From contig NC_066845.1 of assembly GCF_001640805.2 (NCBI RefSeq), forward strand, positions 20,772,307-20,836,306: a stretch of DNA of 64,000 bases, in the 5' to 3' direction. The position numbers and the translations under genes are program-made. The stretch's first letter is position 1. The number at the start of each line of letters is the position of its first letter. Source of the stretch: Lates calcarifer (lineage: Eukaryota; Chordata; Actinopteri; Centropomidae). Positions 1 to 11,955 of the stretch are shown here, piece after piece. The notes beneath the pieces are model-generated. The model saw only the letters and a list, made by a program, of their open reading frames with translations. It did not search any database and was not told the DNA's origin.

Positions 1-280
1 TGCTCTTATCTCCACTGGCTGTAGTGGTTTGCTGCACAGTGTGTCTGCATGCTAATAAAGCTAATCTCACTGAAATCACAACTGCTTTACTTATCAAGAG
101 CTTAACATCTTGCCGCAGGTTACATTATGTGTTTGTAAAGATATTTTCTGATGTATGAAGTACAGTACATATTCTGTAAACAGTACAATGTGTATGACAC
201 GGCCTGGACGCTCTTCATCACCAGCTCTCCAGCTCGTTTCCTCATATATTTTCTACTACATTATCTGAATGAGGGCAGCA

Positions 281-407
281 TGGTGAATGTGAGTGTCAAT
301 CTGACGATCTGTACAGGATGTACCCCGCCTCTCGCCCAATGATAGCTGGGATGGGCTCCAGCCCCCTTAATGGATAATCAGTATGGATAATGGATGGATG
401 GATGGAT
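281..407 (+). repeat. Fragment of teleost dispersed repeat with TGGA tail
   Basis: The segment contains the phrases GTACCCCGCCTCTCGCCCAA and AGCTGGGATGGGCTCCAGCC and ends in a (TGGA)n tail near 390-407. This is the 3' end of a very common fish interspersed repeat; fuller copies occur at 11729-11955 and 30355-30636. The 5' part is missing. The class (SINE or LINE 3' end) is not certain from sequence alone. Confidence 0.75.
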
Positions 408-1848
408 TATCTGAATGATTACATAGCTATTGCAGATTCTGCATGTTGCCAATTCCAGTCTAATCATTTATCAGTGAATTTAATTTTCATGCATTCATGT
501 AAAAAGGTATGTTGAATGGAGTTGGGTGACCGTGAACTGACTGAAAGCAGTCAAACAGCTAACTGTAATGTTTGTCAAGTGGTGACAGCACTAGAGCTAA
601 TTACAACACGAGGGCTCTTCCTCACAGTTTTACCTCAAGTGTGATCTACTGAACCCTGATCTAGTTTTTCATGTTCAATAAACAAAAGTCAGGCCTGAAG
701 TAGATGCATCCTTGCCAATGCTGACAAAAGAGAGAAAGACAGTGTTATTATGTGAAATTCTGTTATTAATGGAAAATTAGGTTTAATTTTAAATCACTAT
801 CAGGCTATAGTTATACCACAACATATAAAATACCTCTCCAGTAATGTTAAATTAAGTGCACTACAGGTCTTTTTACAGCAACCACGTGAGAAATTGGATC
901 ATGGAACTGCAAAACAGCCCAGCAAAATTCTGAAATCTATTGGATTGTCCAAGAGCCACATCATTGACTGCTGAGGTAATATTCAGGCATTATAACCCCC
1001 ACAGAACCCACCTCAACAACTGATATGGCAAAAATTTGACCCAATTGTTAAATTAGTCAGGGGTTGAACTTGAATTTGGGGTTAAATTTGTTAATTAATC
1101 CATACAGTGCCTGTAGACAACCTACTAACTTTATATGCAGTCAAACAATTTTTTGTTTTTTGTTTGTTGAATCCAAAAATATGTAACTCTAATGAGTAAA
1201 TAACATATTCACACTACCTTAACCAACAACCTGCAAAGTTGTCATGGTTACCACACCACAGGGGCGGCAAGCAGTGCTGCTTTCCATCTGAAAGCCAGAG
1301 GCTTCCTGGTATCAAACATTAAAGAATGAGTATATATATAACTGTAGTGAAAATGTAGCATTTAATATAGCCAAAGGTTTAACCACTTAACCACTTAATG
1401 TGGAGGTGAAAGTGAACTTTGTATGTACAATGGTATTGTAACCATGACTAATAATTGTTAGCAGAATTTATATGAGCTTTGCAATTGATTGTATGATTAC
1501 TGGTAATATTTATTAATTCCGCAGAGTAGCTTAGCAATTATAGTATGGGACCACTGGACACCCATTCACATTCATAACCTTGGTAATGTAGATTCACCAG
1601 ACCAACATGTCTTAGGCAATACTACAAAGTGTGGTTTTCATCCGTTCATCATCATTGACAGGATGATTGCATCATTAATGGGCCACTTCTCAATATATTT
1701 ACCCCACCACCTAAAGATTTGCCAAATATTAAGTACTTCTTTTTTACCTGTTTATTACTTAATAATACACAAGTTAAACACAGGGACGTTTTATAATAAA
1801 AATAAATACAGTGTGTGGCAAGAGCTTGATCTAACATGACACTGAATG

Positions 1849-1852
<4 letters not shown>

Positions 1853-1886
<34 letters not shown>

Positions 1887-1896
1887 TGAGTGAGTC
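1853..1896. repeat. (TG)16 microsatellite followed by (TGAG)n
   Basis: Uninterrupted TG dinucleotides run from 1853 to 1884 and pass into AGTGAGTGAGTG to about 1896. The minus-strand open frame over it (1652-1900) is a low-complexity artefact. Confidence 0.97.
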
Positions 1897-3734
1897 CCAT
1901 TTAAAACAATACTGATACTCAAAACAAGACTGAGTTTCAGTAGTATCAATCAATTTGTGTTGATTGATCCACCCATACTCGAGAAAGAAAGGCTGTTTTA
2001 AGGCTGTTTGAAAATCAGCTGACTCAATATAATCGTACTTATACTATAATAACCTGAAGGAGGCCAGTTTTCCTCCCATTCACACACCAATTTGGTGCAA
2101 GTGTTCAGACTATAATTAACCATCATCAAAATATTCACAAACAAAAGGTTTTGCTCCTTAGTGTTGGAGTTTATCTTTTACTGAAAAAAAAAACAAAAAA
2201 CAATAGAATAGTAATTTAAGCTTGAAATTTTTACCTACTGTGCTTCATCAGTGGAAAATATCTTGCTGCTGAAAGGCCTCTCTAACAAAGGCTAAAATTA
2301 CCCAATAATCAGTCTGTTTTATCTTGACCATGAGCTTGCCTGTATGTGTGTGCCACCCACATGCTGTAAGAGCCACAGCAGCATCCTTAAAGTAAAACTG
2401 AGAACACTCTCACTTTAGATCTGAGAAAAGCATTAGCACATTAGCGTCATCCTCCACCAGGGTCTCATTACGTCTGTTCTAGCTCGCCAACTAGGGCTAG
2501 CTTCCACACCAGGACTTAATGCTGACAGAGGAATCTTGCAGGTACTGTTCTGAAACCTCTCCCTGCTGCTCAGTAACCAGAGCACTTAAAGTACTGAGGC
2601 TTTGTTCAAAATGAATCCCCAAATTAGCTACCATTTCACTCTGCCCACATTCATATTGCATACCAGCAAAAATGCTTGAACACATACACACAGGCACATA
2701 CACGCATGTGCATAGAGCTGTTAGAGTGTATTTCACCTATCTTTTGGGGGAAGGATATTTGATAGCATGCCATTTCTTATTCCTCCTAGAAAAAAAGGAA
2801 CTTTTATCTCACAACTCCATTAGGCTCTGTGCCCACTTCTTAGCACTGTAACCAGAGATGTCCCAACCCACAGCCGTGTCTCCTTGAAATGATACCCAAT
2901 TCCAAGCCTGCAAATCGTGAAATCAAGCCTGACAAACCCAAAACACACCGCTAACAGCTGACACATCTTGCAATGTTATGAGATGCAGAGATCAAAAGTG
3001 ACACTATACAGCGATGGTGGGAAACAGCAGCAATTAGAACTACAGTGGATCATAAACAAAGAGCAAGAGAAAGATGAATTGTATTTTTCTCTGTCTGTTC
3101 CTGGATGGTGAGCTAAATGCAGATTGATACATCAAGTCAGCCCACTCGAATGAAAAGTCATTACTAACTTCAATATCTTGTCTATAACTAGTGGTGGAGT
3201 GGTCAGAGAATGGAGGTGTGGAGAGGGGTGGCGGTGTGGAGTTTGTTTCCAGATTCATCCTTTTTTTCCCCCAGTTTCTGCTTCAGGTAGCATCCCTACA
3301 ATGTGTTTTACTACACCATATTGAGCACATTAATTCTAATACTAAGGAATACACTCCTTTGTGTTTTAGAGCAGAATTTATCTAAATTACACACAGATTA
3401 CCTTCATTTTCTCCATAAGTGCAAGTAATTTTGTCACTATACTGTGGTGTACCACTTCCAAATGAGTGGAGAGTGAACCTATAGGTATGGGGGTATTGGG
3501 GCCCTTGCTCTGAGCCATGGAGCCCAAGAATTGCATCTCTGGTAGTGAACTGTGTGTCATGACCAAAGCAAGTCAAGGATACAAGCACGCGAAATTCCTT
3601 CACAGGGGCTCATTTTTAGAGACTCTTTTAGAAACTTGGACTAGAACCACTGTTATGTGACATTGAAAGGAAACAGTTTATGCAGTCAGTACAGTGTGCA
3701 ATGGGTAGAATGATTTAAGAGGCCTCACTGTGGA

Positions 3735-3942
3735 GGTATTCTGGGCATGTCCAACTGATAGACCTAGAACATGCTGGATGGACTACACATCAAACATGAC
3801 ATGAGAACTCCTCATGATCTTGCAAGAAGAGCTGGTCAAAGTGGCTAGGAAGAAGGATGTAATGGACAGCCTTGTTTAGCCTGTTGCTATTGCAAATCAG
3901 ACCTGGATAAGAGGCAGACAATGGATGGATGGAAAGAAGGAA
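3735..3942 (+). mobile_element. Decayed LINE 3' end (non-LTR retrotransposon tail)
   Basis: The segment preserves the order GGGCATGTCC, AGACCTAGAACATGCTGGA, GAGCTGGTCAAAGTGGCTAG, GAAGGATGT, CTTGTTTAGCCTG, GACCTGGATAAG, then a TGGATGGATGG tail. This matches the 3' end of the reverse-transcriptase reading frame and tail of abundant fish non-LTR elements, whose C-terminal protein ends in an arginine/proline-rich 'GRPRTRW..Y' stretch. The frame is broken by several stops and indels, so this is a dead 5'-truncated copy. Which clade (Rex1/L2-like or other) I cannot say. Confidence 0.65.
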
Positions 3943-3954
3943 GGAAAACAGTGA

Positions 3955-4118
3955 AACTCTGGTACCCCTGTGGTTAAGCACATCACATAACCACAGCATT
4001 CTCTGTTCAGTTCCAGCTAGGGACCTTTGTTGTATGTCCCCCTCTCTCTCCCCAAGTTCCTGTCTGTTACTACCCCGTGAGCCACCAAATAAGGGAAAAA
4101 AAAAAAAAAAAAAAAAAA
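3955..4118 (+). mobile_element. tRNA-derived SINE with A23 tail
   Basis: A box-A-like TGTGGTTAAGC lies near 3969-3979 and a box-B-like GTTCAGTTCC at 4005-4014. They are followed by GGGACCTTTGTTGTATGTCC, CCCTCTCTCTCCCC, a CCTGTCTGTTACT phrase, an AAATAAGGG stretch and a run of 23 A (4096-4118). This order is characteristic of a widespread tRNA-derived fish SINE. It lies directly downstream of the LINE tail at 3735-3942. Box B is degenerate, so the copy is probably inactive. Confidence 0.75.
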
Positions 4119-4346
4119 CATACAGTGAACCTTCCAGTCCATAATTTTGACCTGCTGAAATCATGCATCACCTGGAGTCATTCTACATCCTCACTTTCAC
4201 AAGTAAGTGTCGCCAAGAACCTTCCCAAGGGTCAAAATTGGATATAAAAACACTAGTGCATGCATCGATAGTCCTGTGACAGCTCAAGTATTAAAGCTGA
4301 ATCTGCTGACTCATCAGCAGCGACAAAGGGCCCCTTTCTCTCCCAT

Positions 4347-4370
4347 AAAAAAAAAAAAAAAAAAAAAAAA
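4347..4370. repeat. Poly(A) run, 24 A
   Basis: Twenty-four A in a row. It could be the tail of another retroposed sequence on the plus strand, but I recognise no SINE body upstream of it. Confidence 0.9.
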
Positions 4371-4534
4371 TCAAACCTTTACAGCCTAGTCCTCCGCTCT
4401 GGCAGCAAACATGCGGTAAGGCTAAATAAAATCATCTCTGGGAAAAAGAGAAGTTATAACCCCTCCTTTACCCCCAGGAGTCTACAGTGGTGGTAAGAGG
4501 GTGTGTGTGTGTGTGTATGTGTGTGTGAGGTGTA

Positions 4535-4690
4535 TTGTTCGGGCCACATTCGGTTAACAACCCCATTAACTGGCTCACAAAGCAACCCTGGGGCAACGAT
4601 AACATCAATCCCGGCTTTAGAGGCCATTACGTTTCAACCCGAGATATACGCGCCGTGCCGGAAAAGTGAGGTGAGGCAGCAGCTAGAAGG
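4535..4690. promoter_or_regulatory. Short CpG-rich patch, candidate conserved element
   Basis: About ten CpG dinucleotides fall within roughly 140 bp (for example around TACGCGCCGTGCCGG at 4647-4661), while the surrounding intron is nearly CpG-free. CpG retention in a methylated vertebrate intron suggests an unmethylated or constrained element, or a young insertion. No coding exon or promoter motif is evident. It is bounded by a TG microsatellite (about 4501-4528) and the CA-rich tract. Confidence 0.35.
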
Positions 4691-4754
4691 GTGGTAAGGT
4701 GTCACCAACCGTTTGTCAAGCCCAACCCTCTGTCCACCCGGCAACCCCATCCTA

Positions 4755-5300
4755 ACCCAACACACACACACACACACACCCCTACAAAGCTCCAACAAGC
4801 CCCACTGGCCTGTTTGGCAGGTGAGGACTGTTTATCTGCTTTAGTCAGGTCTTTGCAGTCCACATATACATAAACCAACACACACACTCACACCAGCAAA
4901 TACACTGATTCCAGTTCCTGCAAAGACACACACTGTAAACACAGTATCAACATAGATGTGTGAACTAACATAAATAAATGCATACAAACACATACACCCC
5001 CCCCCCCCCCCCCCCCCCCCCAATTCACACGCACTCAAACATCCTTGTATCAAGCCACACACAAGCATACATACAATATACACACCCTTACACACACTTT
5101 CTCATTATGTATACATGCAATACCAATACAGGCAGTAATTATACACATACAAGCAGATGGATGAAAGACACATATAATGAACACTCTAATACAAACACAT
5201 ATGGCACATAACAATATGCACATGCAGATACTTAACTCCCACACCCCTATACACATGCACACACCACCCATTCACACACACACGTGTGTGAATACAGCTT
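4755..5300. repeat. CA-rich low-complexity tract with C25 homopolymer
   Basis: Nearly continuous CA-rich sequence: a perfect (CA)n at about 4760-4779, a run of 25 C at 4997-5021, then many short CACAC, CATAC and ACACAT blocks to about 5290. Several overlapping low-complexity open frames on both strands are by-products. On the minus strand, which is the sense strand of unc5d, the C run is G25. Confidence 0.9.
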
Positions 5301-8168
5301 CGGCAGTATATGAAGGCAAGAGCTTTGTCCACTTGCTGTTCACCAATGATAACATTCACACGCTACAGATGCTGAAAAGAAAGGTCAATGATCCCCCCTC
5401 CTTCTTCTCCTGCTCCATGGGTAACTATTGAGCACTGGGATTCTATACAGAAACATATTTGTGTGCAACTCCAAGTGCTTAATAGTCAGATTCCTCCAAG
5501 GGAGGCTTAACTACCTCAATTAAAATCACATAAAGGAGAATGTGCAAGTCCTAACAGCATAAACACGTCTCCTCTTTACAACAAACAAGGATAAAGAGTT
5601 TCCCCCTGATAGAGCCAGGTGGATGCTGATTTCCTCTCACACTCCCAGGTTGGAGGCAGTAATCACGATTAGGCAAATGCCAAGAGAGCCGGCACCGATG
5701 AGTGACGGCTCCCCCCACTGCCTGGACATATGGGTGGGAGGGGATCGTTTTACACCCAGTACCCAGTGGGATCAGTCAGCTCTCCCAGCGGGCACCCTGC
5801 TGAGTGTCTCCCAGATATGGTGAGACAGGAGGGTTTTTGTGGCAACTGTGTGGGGAAGCGCAGAGAGTTTCTTCACAATGGGAAACAGGACAGAGTTTAC
5901 TTCAGGGAATGGAGTTGAGAAAAATACACCTACACTCAGTTTACTAATCTCCTAAAGCTGACAAGGATCTTAACTGTGTGAAATTCTGTGAGTAGCATCA
6001 AACAGAAGTTTGTGAAGATAGAAAGTTTCAAGCATGATTTATCTTTTAATTTATTTATTTTATTTTATTTACTTGTTCAGAAATTGGGGGTCCAAATTTG
6101 AGCTTTTCATCATGCATGGATTCTAATAACCCTTGTTTGGATTTTCATTTTAAACAATTTAAATTTGTTGTTTGTATGTATTATTTTAATAAAAATGTTA
6201 AAGCTGCATTAATCAACAGTTTTATAGAAAAAGTGGATCAGATGTGTAATGTGAGGAGTGTCATTCATAATGATGTCACCAGCTCCCTTCAGTTCTACTG
6301 ATGATTTCATGTCTTTCAGCTTATGTTAAAAACTCTGATAAACTCACTGTACAGTGCCTGCCAACTGCATTAAACAACAGTTTATGGTCATTCTACACAT
6401 TAGAGCAATTAGGAAGCAAGATTTTTCCTTATGGTTGAAAAATAAATAAATGTATTCATTTTAAAAAACAGTGGTTGGTACATACACTGCTAGCTAACTA
6501 CAGCTAAGTTAAGCTATGGTAAGTTAACATGAACTGTTCAAACTATCCAGTGGTCACATTTGCTTGGAATGATAAATAAGTAAATACTCACAAGGGGGGA
6601 AGAAATTGTCTGACACAGCTTGTTGCTGTGTTAGCAGGCCATGTGAGCAACTGATCATTTTCTACAATAGTTTTGTGAGTTTTTGCTACATATTATTTGA
6701 AATGGTCATCCTGGAGATAGATGTCAGAGTCTGCGCTAATGATCATCTCTTCCACTGATATTCTTCACCAGTACATCAGTATTTCTTTGTCAGTATTTTG
6801 GCAAATTACTATGGACTCTCATTTGTCTGTTTTAAAGTCTCCCTTTTCTACGTACCTGGTCCATTCTGCATTACCCACAATGCATCAGTTGCTTTAGAAA
6901 CTGTTCACTTGTTCCATAGAAAGTTTTCCTTGCAGTGCAGGACCACAGAGTGTGTCCGAATTGTGCTTCACATTTAATGTTAATGCTTCATTAGTGTGCA
7001 TGTTCAATCAGCATGACCAGGTTTTTGACAGCAGATACCAGTAACTGTAGACTAAACCTGACAAATTCTGTATATTCTCCTGCAGATTTTCATTCTTGTG
7101 ATCATCATGGGACACTTGAACTCCCCACTGAATGGCAGACTAATGAAATTCTTTGGCTGCAGCTCCTTATGGCAGGGTGAGACAGATTCCATTACAGGCT
7201 TTAGAGACTGACAACCCAAACACTGTTGAGTCAAATCCTAATCCTATATTGGTCTAAGCCTTGGTAATATTCTTTTCATATAGCTCCCTTCATATTTCTC
7301 CTGCTCTCATGTCTCTGATACATATCAGCAGAGTTATTAGTAGAGAAGAAGGCATAAAAGATAGCTGGGAAAAAAAAAATTAACAGCTGTACCAACTTAT
7401 CCGGGCTCCAATGGATAGATTCACTTGGCTAATAATGTGTCCAAACAGCCCTCTGATGAAGTGACTGGCATCATACGCATCATAAATAATCTGAATATGA
7501 CTTTAATGAAGGCAGCTGTCACTGTTTTTATTTAGCTGTGAAGTGCTGAAAAGTCAGAAACTTCCCAAATTTCAGAAAACACCAACCAGGAAATGTTTTT
7601 GAGAACTGGGCAGGTTCTGCTCTTTTTACCATCTTTCATGCATCCTGAAAACATTACAAAAGATGTGAGGCCAAATAGATATAATGGAAACTTGCATGAA
7701 CCCGAAACATGGTTGCGACCATACCTGGACTAACATGCTTAGAGGCCTTAGGGCATTCGTCTGTTGAAACCAAATAGTTCTTCTACACCCCCTAACATCT
7801 TTTCTGTGTGTCACTGCTTGATAAAACATAACTTTATTTAGGAATATGCGTCATGGGAGCAGTACAGGCTAAAATAATTATGGTGTTAAAACTAGATTAT
7901 TTTTTTTTTGACTAGATTTTTTAAAATTAGATTTTTTATTTTATTAGGGAATAACAAAAGACTGGTTTTAGTTGATATCATACTTTTGTGGTACAGTGCT
8001 CCTAAATAAATCTTTAAAAAGCTTCAAGATGTTCATGAAATTATGTATAATCAACTGATATAAGAAGGCTGATCAATAAACTGTCCAGGCCTGTATAGTA
8101 TATGGGCAAGTTTTAGTGTACATCTAGGCATGGGCTGGCATGAGATTCTGATGATAACTGCTAAGTTC

Positions 8169-8200
8169 GCAGTATTGCAGTATTGCAGTATTGCAGTATT
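8169..8200. repeat. Tandem octamer (GCAGTATT)4
   Basis: Four exact consecutive copies of GCAGTATT occupy 32 bp. This is an unusual unit length for a short tandem repeat. No function is apparent. Confidence 0.95.
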
Positions 8201-8379
8201 GAGATAGCTCTAAAATTTATTGTTTGGAAAACAACCTTTTTTCTCCATCGAACACATGTTGGTAGATATGGTGCACATCTTTAACAACATCTTTATTGGC
8301 ACAAATTTTGGTACACACGTATGATTTCCTAATAAGATACTAACCTATCATGCACAATCATGACATTGATTATTAAGTG

Positions 8380-8570
8380 GATTTGAGTGAAATCCCTCAT
8401 CAGCTGCTGGGTGGACTGTCATGACATTTGACATTTGACACACACAATACATTGCCAGTTTCTCCAATAATTTGGTTTATGACCAAATAGCTGCAAAATT
8501 AATGACACCCCCATCAGCCTCAGGTGCAAAAACACTTAGCATTTTTCTCTAAGCACTAATGTTTTAATAA
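8380..8570 (+). repeat. Teleost dispersed repeat ('TTTGGTTTATGACCAAATA' family)
   Basis: The segment contains the phrases TTTGGTTTATGACCAAATAG, CTGCAAAATTAATGACA and CCCATCAGCCTCAGGTGCAA, which I know as one ordered block of a common fish interspersed repeat. Partial copies of other parts of the same family appear at 36440-36580, 37290-37445 and, reversed, at 46640-46840. Class not assigned. Confidence 0.6.
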
Positions 8571-10264
8571 CCACAAAATCAAAAATAACAGAAATCATGA
8601 TGATATATCAAACTCAAAATACTGATATCAGTGTCAACCTCAAAATTCAGTTATAACTTACATGGAGTGAATGTAAGGCAGTGCCAGCTTTTAGTTACAC
8701 CTAGCTAAAACTGATAGGTTACAATGTTCAGTGTTTGTTGAAAATGATAGAGAGATCATTTTGGAGAACGCAGTGTGAGGTGCTGGTGTACTGTATTGTG
8801 TTATACGGAGAGGTTTTTCTGTTATTTAGCCTCCGCTCACTGATAGAAAATGTCAAAATTGATTCAACACAGCAACTGAACATCACAACAAATGAAGGTA
8901 GGATTTATTGTTGCACTGTCGTGTTAGACTGTGTTAGTTTTAGCTCGGTGTTCCTAATAATCTACAGTGTATATTTTGTAGATATTTTATAATCTCCAGT
9001 CAAATGCTCAAACTGCTGCACAGAGAATTTAAATTGAGCCAGCAGCACCAAGTCTTTGTCATTATTTATTGGACAATGCATTTCCATCACAATTTATGTG
9101 CAGTCTTCACAGATATAAAAGCTTGAAGCCTGCATAAAACCTTCTATGGAAATTTTATCTAATTTCACCATTGCCAGTCATCTGTTGTAATTCAATAATT
9201 TTAGTTAGCATGAAAATAGGTGGATGGAACCTTTTTAATAATGAGAGCATTTGCTGGAGAATTCATCAGGATATTCTCGTAATTGCATTGAGCTCAACTG
9301 GGTATTGCTGTGCATGTAGCCCCTGAGAATAGAGGAAATGATCTTGATTATTATTTCTAACTTCTGCATTATCTCAGTGGTTATCCCTCTGCATTATTAG
9401 GCTGGTGTAAAAAATGTAACTGACCTCATGACAACTGTATCACTGAGAAAGAGTCCAACTCTTTTTATGCATCACCCAATTCTGTTGTTTACTGTAAAGT
9501 GTTGGTTTAATATACCAAGACTGGCAAACAAATCAGTTCCATCTTAAAGGAAACACCCCCCCCCCACCCCCATCCTTTAACACTGTTATATATCATGAGT
9601 CTGTGATACTGTGCATGCAGTGCATTCCAGAGGTAGTTTCTGATAAAAATGTCTTTTGTGTCCCCATTTCCCCTCACCCTAACTCATCTATGTCTACTTC
9701 ACTTCTACATTTCCCAGAATGCCTTTCAAATATGGGGTGTGGGCTTGTCGCCTTCAGTCTCAGAAGGATTTGTTGAGCAAATTGTTGTTGTGTATTATTG
9801 CACATGAGCCGACCACTCTGTAAACACTGGGGTGTGTCTGCAGCCTGTGCCAATTGCCTTGTGGCTGCATTGCATTCTGGTCTATTGAGGCTACTGTGGG
9901 CGGAGGGAAAGGTATCTCTTTTTCTTCTTTGATGGATTCTTCCCTGTATGACTGATGAATGTAGGTCCAGAGATGGTAGGTGTTGAGAGATTCACACTAA
10001 ATACTAAACATGTTGCAATTCACAAGCAAAATGCACAAGACGGGTATGTCCTTTAATTTCTGATAACATTGAGGCTTCAAAGTGACATTCAGATGAACTT
10101 GCTGAAATTTAATCTGCAAAGAGCTGCTTACAGTGTTTTTATAGATGCAACTGGAATAATCTATAAAAAATGCAATCAATATCCATGCTCACACACTATG
10201 CTGGACTGTCTGTCCTCAGGTGTTGTACAGCACACAGTGCAGATATACACAGTCCTCCCTTAGC

Positions 10265-10700
10265 GTCTGCTGCTGGCAGACTCAAGGGCATTGTCAGCTT
10301 TATCAGCGCCTAGTGATTCATCAGGATAGTTGGTAAATAAGAGATGCTATCAGGTGCTCCTAGTGGCATTGAGGGCCCATGTCCTAATCAATAACATTCC
10401 AATTCTTCGCTGATCTCCTCTTCTGATTAGCCAGACTAATCCAATACACAATGTTGCTGTCTATTACTGAGCCAGGACAAAGCCTTCCCGTTAAGACCGC
10501 CGTTATCTGTGGTTTCGCGTTTACTACTGATATAAAGCGGGCTTATGCCAGGGGCTATGGTGAGGACATCCTCAGGCTCTTCTAATTGCTAATCCACATG
10601 GCCCAGTAGATAGCAAGGAGATTTCATTTGGCCTGGCAGCACCACGGGCAGTTAAGTGCAGTGAGTGTAGTGAGAGGTAACCAGTCGGTGCACAGAGACA
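10265..10700. promoter_or_regulatory. Candidate conserved noncoding element with TAATCC motifs
   Basis: This block is less AT-rich than its flanks and keeps CpGs (GACCGCCGTTATC and TTTCGCGTTT near 10495-10520). It carries two TAATCC sites (10437-10442 and 10590-10595), which fit Otx/Pitx-type homeodomains, a GATTAG at 10425-10430, and a TTATCT GATA-type site. It has no low-complexity sequence and no recognisable repeat. The regulatory role is inference from composition and motifs only; conservation was not tested. Confidence 0.35.
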
Positions 10701-11728
10701 GAGTAAGTTGAGGTGAAATGGCCTGTAATTTTTCAACTACCTTAAATGGGAATGTGAGATAGTGGCACGGATAATGAAACAGGTTAAGAAAAGAAGGGGC
10801 CGGTAGGCTGTCAGTCAGTAAAGAACGGAACTAGCAGCAGGCACTTTCTGATGTGGGAACACTGATGAACAAGCCGAGTCTAATTTGAGTTAATGAATAT
10901 GAAATATGCATCAAATTTCCCTTTCAAAATGATCTGCAACGAGCATAACTGATGGAAGAGGAAATGAATCTGCATTAACTAGTCAATGTTTAGCTCCTAC
11001 ACACTGATTATACTATGGATGTGGTTCTCAAATTGTCATGTTACTCACATTAGTCCATAGAGCTCTGAATTACACGGTCCACATTCTAGGCAGGGGAGAG
11101 ACCTGGTACGTACTGTTTTTAATATGACATGCCCCAAATATTTCATGCCTGAATCCGATGCAAGCACAGGTGAAAACAAACTTTCAGTATTACAGGATGT
11201 TTAAGAAAAATCATACCATTTGAATATTTTAAAAATGATATAGTCACATAAAAAATGCAATAGGCTTTAAATTATTCATATTTCCCATCGTTACATAAGC
11301 CACCTCTAGGACCCCCACCTCAGCTGACCTTAAATCTCAAATTATAGGTCCCTTCTTAACAAGGCAGGGCTTTCAAAAGGTTTTTTTTTTTTTTTTCCTC
11401 AGCTGCCGAACATGGTGTCCTGTTGGGAGCAGGTGGTGGTGATGGTCACTTGTCACAAGCTTCATCCATCACTGTGTTTATAATACAAGAGGTTATAGTA
11501 TGCCCTCTGAGCAGCACTGACAGGCAGTCTGGATGCCACTGTGACTTGCTATTGGAAAGTGATGAGATGGGCTGAGGCTAGCTGGTTAATGTGCTGACTT
11601 CAGTAGAAGAAAATAAGTGATAAAACTGGAAGCAAAACAGTACATTCCACTACTGGAAACAGCTCTTGGGCGAGTAAAGTAATGAAGTTTGAACTCACAC
11701 CATTTCTTCTAGACTGGTAAGTAATCTG

Positions 11729-11955
11729 GCTTCCTCCCACAGTTCAAAGGCATGTAGGTTAGGTTAACTGGAGACTCTAAATGGCCTGTAGGTGTGAATG
11801 TGAGTGTGAATGGTTAGTTGTCTGTATATGTGAGCCCTATGATAGGCTGGCGACTGACATTAATATTACTGACTGTACCCTGCCTCTTGCCCAATTGGCT
11901 CCAGCCACCCCTGCAACCCTTAAGGATAAGCAGAATAGATAATGGATGGATAGTT
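11729..11955 (+). repeat. Teleost dispersed repeat with TGGA tail, second copy
   Basis: The segment reads GGCTTCCTCCCACAGT, AGGCATGTAGGTTAGGTTAA, CTGTAGGTGTGAATGTGAGT, GCCCTATGATAGGCTGGCGA, CTGCCTCTTGCCCAATTGGC and ends in ATGGATGGATAG. The order matches the copy at 30355-30636. Its 5' start is degraded, and the middle carries substitutions and a small insertion near 11860-11878. Confidence 0.8.

Noticed and set aside
4978..5271. Overlapping low-complexity frames rich in threonine/histidine/proline or cysteine/valine
   Set aside because: These are translations of the CA-rich tract and the C25 run on the two strands.
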